Part shown: positions 57,084 through 64,000 of the stretch, in pieces
How the letters are laid out: each line of letters opens with the position of its first letter
How positions within the stretch are numbered: position 1 is the first letter of the stretch
Assembly: GCF_020080835.1 (NCBI RefSeq)
Contig: NC_058162.1
Location: 24,707,885-24,771,884, forward strand
Length of the DNA: 64,000 nt
Direction of reading: 5' to 3'
From: Cotesia glomerata
Lineage: Eukaryota > Arthropoda > Insecta > Hymenoptera > Braconidae
Notes under the pieces: model-generated
Database searches by the model: none
Told to the model about the DNA's origin: nothing
What the model saw: only the letters and a program-made list of their open reading frames with translations
Position numbers and translations under genes: made by a program

Positions 57084-58641
57084 AGGTAAAAGACCTAATT
57101 ATTGACACTATTAGAGACAAAGTTATGATTTAATTTTTTTTAAGCAATTAAATATCAATATCGTTGAATTTTATTGGTGATAATGTCTCAAGTAATGTTT
57201 TTACTAATCAATTTCTTTTGTTAAAATGATAATCACTGATATTTACTAATTAATTTTAATAATTAAATAGATTATCCGGATACACCAATTATTGGCAGGT
57301 TAAAAAACTGATTGATCTAATTATTGACATACCTTCACCCCAATTATTGACACCTATACTAAGCATGCCTAGAATCATCTGCTTATTCTTATTTATCCGA
57401 ACTTATTATTAAGTAATCAATATTATGAAAGTTTATTAATAATAATTTCCATAAATGATTAATTACTTTTAAAAATATAAAAATTTATTTAAAAATAATT
57501 TATTGAATCAGAAGAGTTCAAACTCTTACAGTTAATTTTTTAGGTTAAAGTCAAAAAAAGGCGTGGTAGCGCTGTCGAATGGCTGTCAATATGAGATTCA
57601 ACTTAAAAATTATCAACTAGTTATTGACACCCATTATTTAAATATTATAAAGCATACATTTAAGTTCGATTATTCAATTTTATAAATTTTTCATATAAGG
57701 TAAAAGCCCCAATTATTGACACTATTAGAGACAAAGTTATGATTTGATTTTTTTTAAGCAATCAAATATCAATATCGTTGAATTTTGTTTGTGATAATGT
57801 CTCAAGTAATGTTTTTACTAATCAATTTCTTTTGTTAAAATGATAATCACTGATATTTACTAATTAATTTTAAATAATTAAATAGATTATCCGGATACAC
57901 CAATTATTGGTAGGTTAAAAAACTGATTGATCTAATTATTGACATACTTTCACCCCAATTATGGACACCTATACTAAGCATGCCTAGAATCATCTGCTTA
58001 TTCTTATTTATCCAAACTTATTATTAAGTAATCAATTTTATGAAAGTTTATTAATAATAATTTCCATAAATGATTAATTACTTTTAAAAATATAAAAATT
58101 TATTTAAAAATAATTTATTGAATCAGAAGAGTTCAAACTCTTACAGTTAATTTTTTAGGTTAAAGTCAAAAAAAGGCGTGGTAGCGCTGTCGAATGGCTG
58201 TCAATATGAGATTCAACTTAAAAATTATCAACTAGTTATTGGCACCCATTATTTAAATATTAGAAAGCACACAATTAATTTCGATTATTCAATTTTATAA
58301 ATTTTTCATATATTGTTAATTAAAAAAAAAAAAGATCATATTATTAGATGAAGAAATGAATTTAAACTCAGCATTAAAAAAAAAAAATGCTTTTCTAATC
58401 AAAGTTGTTAAGAAAATAAACGTTCGTAAGCTGGTTTGATGAACTAGTGGTAACTTTATTATTTTTTAATAATTAATATTTAATATTTTGAACTGACAGT
58501 AATTTTTTTCAATTTTTTAATTAATTAGGATTTAATAAAAATGTATATGATAGTTATTCTTATTACAGATGATTAAATATATTTGAAAATAATTCAGGGT
58601 GTCAATATTTAGACCCCTGCCAATAATTGGGGCTTTTACCT
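57084..58641 (+). mobile_element. Compound MITE, copy F (two tandem units)
   Basis: AGGTAAAAGACCTAATTATT to AATAATTGGGGCTTTTACCT between TA dinucleotides, second unit head at about 57695, 1558 bp. Confidence 0.9.
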
Positions 58642-59355
58642 TATCTTAGAAGATATTTATCATATAAAAAAATTTTTGTCATAAAAATTGTGGGTAATTT
58701 AATTTACTACAACTTGTGTTTAAAATACTTTTCTCTACAATTTATATTTCAGAAGTTACAGCGATTTTGGATATAGAAATTTTTTTTAAATCCTTAAAAA
58801 TGTCTCTTCCGATATTTGTTAGTAAATTATTCAATTCAGGCACTATCTTTATCTTCAATCTAGGAAACACTCATCTGTTGATTGATAAAACGACTGGTCA
58901 AGATTTTAGAAAGTTTATTAAATCTATTTGAAATAATTTTAATTATTTACTGCAGCAGTAAACAGTTTTATCAGTCGTGCAACTATGTATTTAAATTGCT
59001 TATTTATGTGGTTTGACACTAGTAATTAATATTTCCATACACCTGACATCATTTTCACACAACGTTGCCAATAAGTAACAGAGGTAATATGAATTTCAAA
59101 TAAATATTTCCTCAACATTTAAAACCAATAATCCGAAGTCTAGAAATGAAAGCTCGTAAATGTTTTATTTTATTTATTGACTGAAGTTAATAACTTTTAA
59201 ACTATCGACTGTAGAGAAAACTTTGTTAAACAAAAGTTGTAAACAATTTGATTTTCTATAACTTTTGTTCAAAACCTCTTTTTTTAATCAAAAATTTAGA
59301 AGGTGCAAATATTATGAATCTAAGCGCGGAATTCAAAATTTTAAAAAGTATGTAT
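58642..59355. other. Mixed diverged repeats and unique sequence
   Basis: ~185-bp repeat fragments at about 58660-58770 and 59190-59290. The 58716-58931 ORF begins in a repeat and is not supported. Confidence 0.4.
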
Positions 59356-60820
59356 AGGGGCATTCCATGTAAAATTTGTAAAAAAAATTTTTTTTAATCA
59401 ATAAGAAAATCGATTTTTTTCTCCTAGTAACTTTTCAGCCGTATTAACTTGTATCCGGATCAAATGTTGTTTCAATAGTTTTAACAATAAAATTCATTTT
59501 ATGTTTGTTATTAACTAACATATTTATTATTATAGTTTCAAGAACAAATTTTTTTATGTTCGTTATTAATTAACACCTAAGTTTATCAAGATCGTGTTGT
59601 CAGCATGCTAAATCCTTTATTTGTGTTTTTCAATTAGTTTTTTTTAATCATCCTAAATAATTTATAGTTAAGTATATAAACAATAATGTTTCTAAGGTTG
59701 AAATAATATAAAAGTCTTTTTAATAAACAACTTGATGTAGACATTTTGTACTTGTCCCACCAGTCACAAATGCCTGTCCCACCAGTCACAATAAAAACAA
59801 ATTTTTTTAATTGTTTCTACGTAGGTAATCAGTCTAATTCTTCATAATATTGAATGCTTGTAGGATAAATTCACTATTGAGAGGGAAGTATTTTTTTTCA
59901 GTTTAGTGGTCGAACTGAAATTGGACTTTAAGTATACCTTTGGTAAGAGAGAGGGATTTTTTGATGTCTCACCAGTCGCACTCAGTCAAACGATAATTAC
60001 GAGAAACTTAAAAAGTAATGGAGGTTTTTGACAAAGGGATGTTGTTAATTAGTTATTCTTCTATATTATAAGATAAATTTGACTATATCATAAGTTTCAG
60101 TCACATAATTATATATAATTGATGGAATATCAGAGTCCAATTTTCCACTAGTCACTATGGAATGCCCCTATAGTTGTAAGAACAAATTTTTTTATGTTTG
60201 TTATTAATTAACACCTAAGTTTATCAAGATCGTGTTGTCAGCATGCTAAATGCTTTATTTGTGTTTTTCAATTAGTTTTTTTTAATCATCCTAAATAATT
60301 TATAGTTAAGTATATAAACAATAATGTTTCTAAGGTTGAAATAATATAAAAGTCTTTTTAATAAACAACTTGATGTAGACATTTTGTACTTGTCTCACCA
60401 GTCACAAATGCCTGTCCCACCAGTTACAATAAAAACAAATTTTTTTAATTGTTTCTACGTAGGTAATCAGTCTAATTCTTCATAATATTGAATGCTTGTA
60501 GGATAAATTCACTATTGAGAGGGAAGTATTTTTTAAAAGTTTAGTGGTCGAACTGAAATTGGACTTTAAGTATACCTTTGGTAAGAGAGAGGGATTTTTC
60601 GATGTCTCACCAGTCGCACTCAGTCAAACGATAATTACGAGAAACTTAAAAAGTAATGGAGGTTTTTGACAAAGGGATGTTGTTAATTAGTTATTCTTCT
60701 ATATCATAAGATAAATTTTATTATAGTATAAATTTCAGTCACATAATTATAGCTTATAATTGATAGAATTCCAAAGTCAAATATCCCACCAGTCACTATG
60801 GAATGCCCCTTTTGTCATTA
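59356..60820 (+). mobile_element. Element T, two units in tandem
   Basis: Left GGGGCATTCCATG and right ATGGAATGCCCCT are inverted ends. A second right end occurs internally at about 60158-60171, immediately followed by a 5'-shortened second unit (from AAGAACAAATTTTTTTATG). Each unit has the paired TGTCCCACCAGTCAC motifs and CTACGTAGGTAATCAGT. No transposase frame. Confidence 0.75.
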
Positions 60821-60889
60821 TTTCATAATTTACAGCCAATTTTTACGTGATCAATAGTTTCAAATTTCTCAAAAGTGTATATACTAATG

Positions 60890-61260
60890 TAATGGGGTGT
60901 AACTTTTGAACTTTTGAAGGGTATTTTAGAAAAAAATTTTGAGGCAAAAGTTGCAGGAAATTCAATTTTTAACAACTTTTATTCCAAATTTTTTTTTCTA
61001 AACTCAATAGTTTAAAAGTTACAGCTATTTTAATAACGAACTACTTAAAAAAATACAAAATTAAAAATTTGCTTCCGAAATAATAAATTTAAAGATAATT
61101 CATCGTCGGGAATAATTATTTAGAGCTGTAATTTTTTAACTATTGATTTTACAAAAAAAGTTTCTTCAATTAAATTTTCTACAACTATTGTTGAAAACTT
61201 TTTTTTCTAAAACCAATAGTTAAAAAATAACAGCTATTTAAAACCAATAAAGTTGTTAAA
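60890..61260. repeat. ~185-bp diverged repeats in facing orientation
   Basis: GGTGTAACTTTTGAAC (forward) at 60897 faces AGTTTAAAAGTTACAGC (complement) near 61010; a second facing pair lies near 61120 and 61215. The repeats here form imperfect palindromes. Confidence 0.5.
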
Positions 61261-62200
61261 ATATTAAATATTTTTAATTAATTAATAAAAGGAACTCTCG
61301 ATGAAAAATCGAGTGTTGAATATCCACAAAAAATGCAATAACTTATCAATACGGAATAGGAAACCTTCCGGGTAAATGCAATTCCGATGTCATTACAAAG
61401 TTAGTCGAGCCGTAATAAACCAATCATCATTTTATTGCAATAATAAATAGACATAAGACATAACATAAAAGTTATGAATTGCATAAACGAATGATATGCA
61501 AATGGCTCTTTTTTTTTACCTAACTTTATATTTATATTTATATATATTTATTTATTTAAATTCAAATATTATATTCACAAATACTTTCACCGATACGTAC
61601 TTGGTAGATGTGCACTGTGGACTTTAATAACAATAATAATAATAATTATTATTAAATATGTGCACACATGCATGCAGTGATCAGATTCACACATTTGTTA
61701 TGCTGTCGCGTGTCTCGAAGATTTATCTAGTAATTTATAAGAGTTATTCGGGCAAATCGGACTCGAGAATAGAAATACTTGTATATATATTTAATATATG
61801 TTATACATAGCGAGTTGTTGGCCAATTTTAGCGTTTGAAGGATTTGAATTGCAGAAATGAACAGCATTTGCATGATTGTTTAACAAAGTCGGGCGGCGTA
61901 ATAACTCGCTAACTTGTTTTACATTTATCTATTTATTTTCGTTTGTATTATCGATCTATAACGGGTTTTATTATATGCTATTAGATATTGGTTATAGAAC
62001 TGCTTTCATAGATAATGAAATTATGTTATATGTTACATGAAAATTTTGTTATATAACAAAAATTTATTGTTTTAACACATTAAGTTATGTGTAACTGGTT
62101 CGGTTACGCATTGTAGGCGTTCAAAAATTCTTGCGGGGGCGTAAATAGAGATTACTCGGAAAATATTGGGCGTAGAAGAATTTTTTTAAGTGAAATTTTA
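61261..62200. other. Unique non-coding stretch
   Basis: Apparently single-copy with an AAT microsatellite near 61628. No supported ORF. Confidence 0.4.
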
Positions 62201-62798
62201 TGAGGAACAGTTTTAGAATGAGTTAAAGTTTTTGTAGGATGCATGGTTCAAAAATTACAGCTAGTTTTAACAACAAAATAATTTTTCCAAATTTTTCGTT
62301 TGTATAATTTGAAGCCTATTATTAAATTGAACATATCTTCTAAAATATTGGTCATATGAAAAATTTTATTGATAGAAAAATTGTAAAATTAAAATTTTGA
62401 CAACTTTTATATGAAACTTTTCTTATAAAATCAATGGCTCGAAAATTATAGCTATTTTAAAGATAATATAATTTTTCCAAATTTTTCATTTGTATAATTT
62501 GAAGTTTGTTATTAAATTAGCCATATCTTCTAAAATATAGGTCCTACAAAAATTTTATTAATACAAAAATTGTTAAAATAAAAATTTTGACAACTTTTGT
62601 ATAAAACATTTTTTTAAATTATTATTTCAAAAATTACAACCATTTTTACAATTTTGCAATTTTTTCAAAAAATTATTTATGAAATTTAAAGCCTATGATT
62701 AAATTAGTCATATCTTTGAAAATATTGGGCTTATAAAAATTTATTGATACAAAAATTGTTCAAAATTAAATTCTCTACAACTTTTAAATAAAACTTTT
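62201..62798 (-). repeat. ~185-bp tandem repeat, clearest array (three units)
   Basis: AAAATTACAGCTA, AAAATTATAGCTA and AAAATTACAACCA recur about 184-186 bp apart. Within each unit the order is GAAGCCTATTATTAAATT, ATATCTTCTAAAATATTGGT, then TTTTGACAACTTTT. Best place to derive a consensus. Confidence 0.8.
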
Positions 62799-63375
62799 TA
62801 ACTTCCCGCTAAGAAAATTGAAAATTTTCAAAAATTGATCAAACTTAGATTTTGAATACAATTTGGACAGATTCGAACTGGTAGATTTTAAGAAATCTCA
62901 AAAAAGTTACAAAAAAAATTTTTTTCAAATGTGGTTTTTTTGGAATAACTTTTAAACGGCTTTATGGATCGATTCCGAAGACTAATCAGCTTTTAACATC
63001 AAAAAACCGCGTTCATCGCCGCCAGTCCGGTCAAAATCGGTTGATTCGTTCGTGAGTTATCGTTGTCGAAAAAAAACCCAAAAAAGTGTTTTTTCAGAAT
63101 TACTTCAAAGTTTCTAATTCAATCAACTTAAGCTTAAGAATTATTTATGAGACTTAAAAAAATGCGTCCAATGCAGCCAATCGCGTAAAAATCGGTTGAT
63201 TCATTCAAAAGTTGTTGCGGTTTGAAAATTCAAAAATAGTGTTTCATTAAACTTCTATTAGATTTTTGAGCTCGAAGAGCTCAAAAACGTTATAAATGCA
63301 ATTTTGGGCGCTTAGGTATGGAATGAGCGGGGCAGAGATGACCTTTAGGGTCAACTGTTTTCCTAATTTTTTTTA
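62799..63375 (+). repeat. TTCCCGC interspersed repeat, second copy
   Basis: Starts AACTTCCCGCTAAGAAAATT inside a ~185-bp repeat unit and ends near GGTCAACTGTTTTCCTAATT. Compared with 16390-17278 it lacks about 300 bp including the TG microsatellite. Confidence 0.7.
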
Positions 63376-64000
63376 TGTAATTTGAAGCTTAAAAAATTCT
63401 ATTGATACCAAAATTGTTCAAAATTAAATTTTTGATATCTTTTATATCGATGTTCTAATTAGCAAATTGTCTAACTCCATTTTAGAAAATCTTCCATTAG
63501 TATGAAAAAATAATTGATTCAAAATTTATTATCACTTTAAAAAACCATTTAATATCATTAATATCTAATAGAGGTAAAATATTTTGGTTTAGATAATTCA
63601 AATAATTTATAATTGAACTATTGCTGTATCAAAATGTTAAAAAATCACCATCTAAAAAATGAGGAGTTAGACTAATTGCTAATTACACCGTCGATATGAA
63701 TCTTTTTTTTCTAAAATCAATGGTTCAAAAATTATAGCCATTTTAAAAATAATGTAATTTTTCGGATATTTTAAAGCCTATAATTAAATTATCCATATCT
63801 TTAAAAATATTTATTCTACAAAAATTTGTAGACATAAAAATAATTTAAAATTGAATTGCCTCCAAATTTTGTTTAAAAAATTTTTCTCTAAAACTAATAT
63901 CACAAAAGTTATAACTCTATAAAGAATGATTTATAAATTTAAAAAATCTAATTTAAATGTAGTACAAAAATGGGCATAACTTTTAAAAGAACAAATCGTA
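63376..64000 (-). repeat. ~185-bp diverged repeats to window end
   Basis: GGTTCAAAAATTATAGCC near 63720 and ATATCACAAAAGTTATAAC near 63897, complement orientation. The first part (63376-63480) looks like the unit interrupted by the TTCCCGC repeat at 62799. Confidence 0.5.

Noticed and set aside
9854..58641. CRISPR-like or prokaryotic repeat arrays
   Set aside because: Units are 612 bp with TIRs and TA flanks in a eukaryotic gene context; no short regular repeats with unique spacers.
25000..64000. Integrated viral or polydnaviral genes
   Set aside because: No ORF with viral-type domains or adequate length was seen; the region is made of non-coding repeats and AT-rich single-copy DNA.

Overview
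This is a strongly AT-rich animal nuclear DNA window, almost certainly from an insect. The evidence is two troponin C genes of the arthropod flight/body-muscle type, spliceosomal GT-AG introns (the shortest 60 and about 70 bp), AATAAA signals and a very large load of small inverted-repeat transposons. The overall look (extreme AT bias, TA-flanked MITEs, diverged tandem repeats) suits a hymenopteran, perhaps a parasitoid wasp. That placement is an impression, not something the sequence proves.

Three protein-coding genes can be supported, all on the + strand in the first 25 kb. (1) 2474-4207: a two-exon gene for a type I membrane protein with leucine-rich repeats, 557 aa, not assigned to a named family member. 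(2) 6979-11624: a five-exon troponin C of 154 aa in which only EF-hand IV looks able to bind calcium, as in the stretch-activated F1 isoforms of insect flight muscle. (3) 19364-24813: a second five-exon troponin C of 153 aa with canonical loops II and IV, as in the F2 type. The two troponin C genes have the same intron phases and are probably tandem duplicates. No coding gene is supported between 24.8 and 64 kb; the ORFs there are short and mostly lie in repeats.

The rest is a palimpsest of repeats. Most have terminal inverted repeats and sit between TA dinucleotides (Tc1/mariner-like target choice, all non-autonomous). The main family has six copies (9.85, 19.8, 25.6, 29.4, 41.5 and 57.1 kb), is 1.55-2.2 kb long, and carries two or three tandem units of about 612 bp, each starting with a copy of the terminal sequence. 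Others are: a 0.7-kb family with a conserved hairpin (32.9-35.1, 36.8-40.0, 45.1 and 55.3 kb); palindromic arrays at 4.7 and 47.5 kb; a deep nest of elements at 50.3-54.4 kb; a 318-bp tandem array in the last intron of the second troponin C gene; and a pervasive, very diverged repeat of about 185 bp. Paralogous uninterrupted copies give empty-site proof for several insertions.

Region by region: 0-2.4 kb flank and MITE; 2.5-4.2 LRR gene; 4.7-5.8 palindromic array; 7.0-11.6 troponin C 1 with three MITEs in introns; 12-18 repeat cluster including a tRNA-like segment and a 15-bp minisatellite; 19.4-24.8 troponin C 2; 25-64 intergenic (or intronic to an unseen gene), with repeats separated by apparently unique non-coding stretches.
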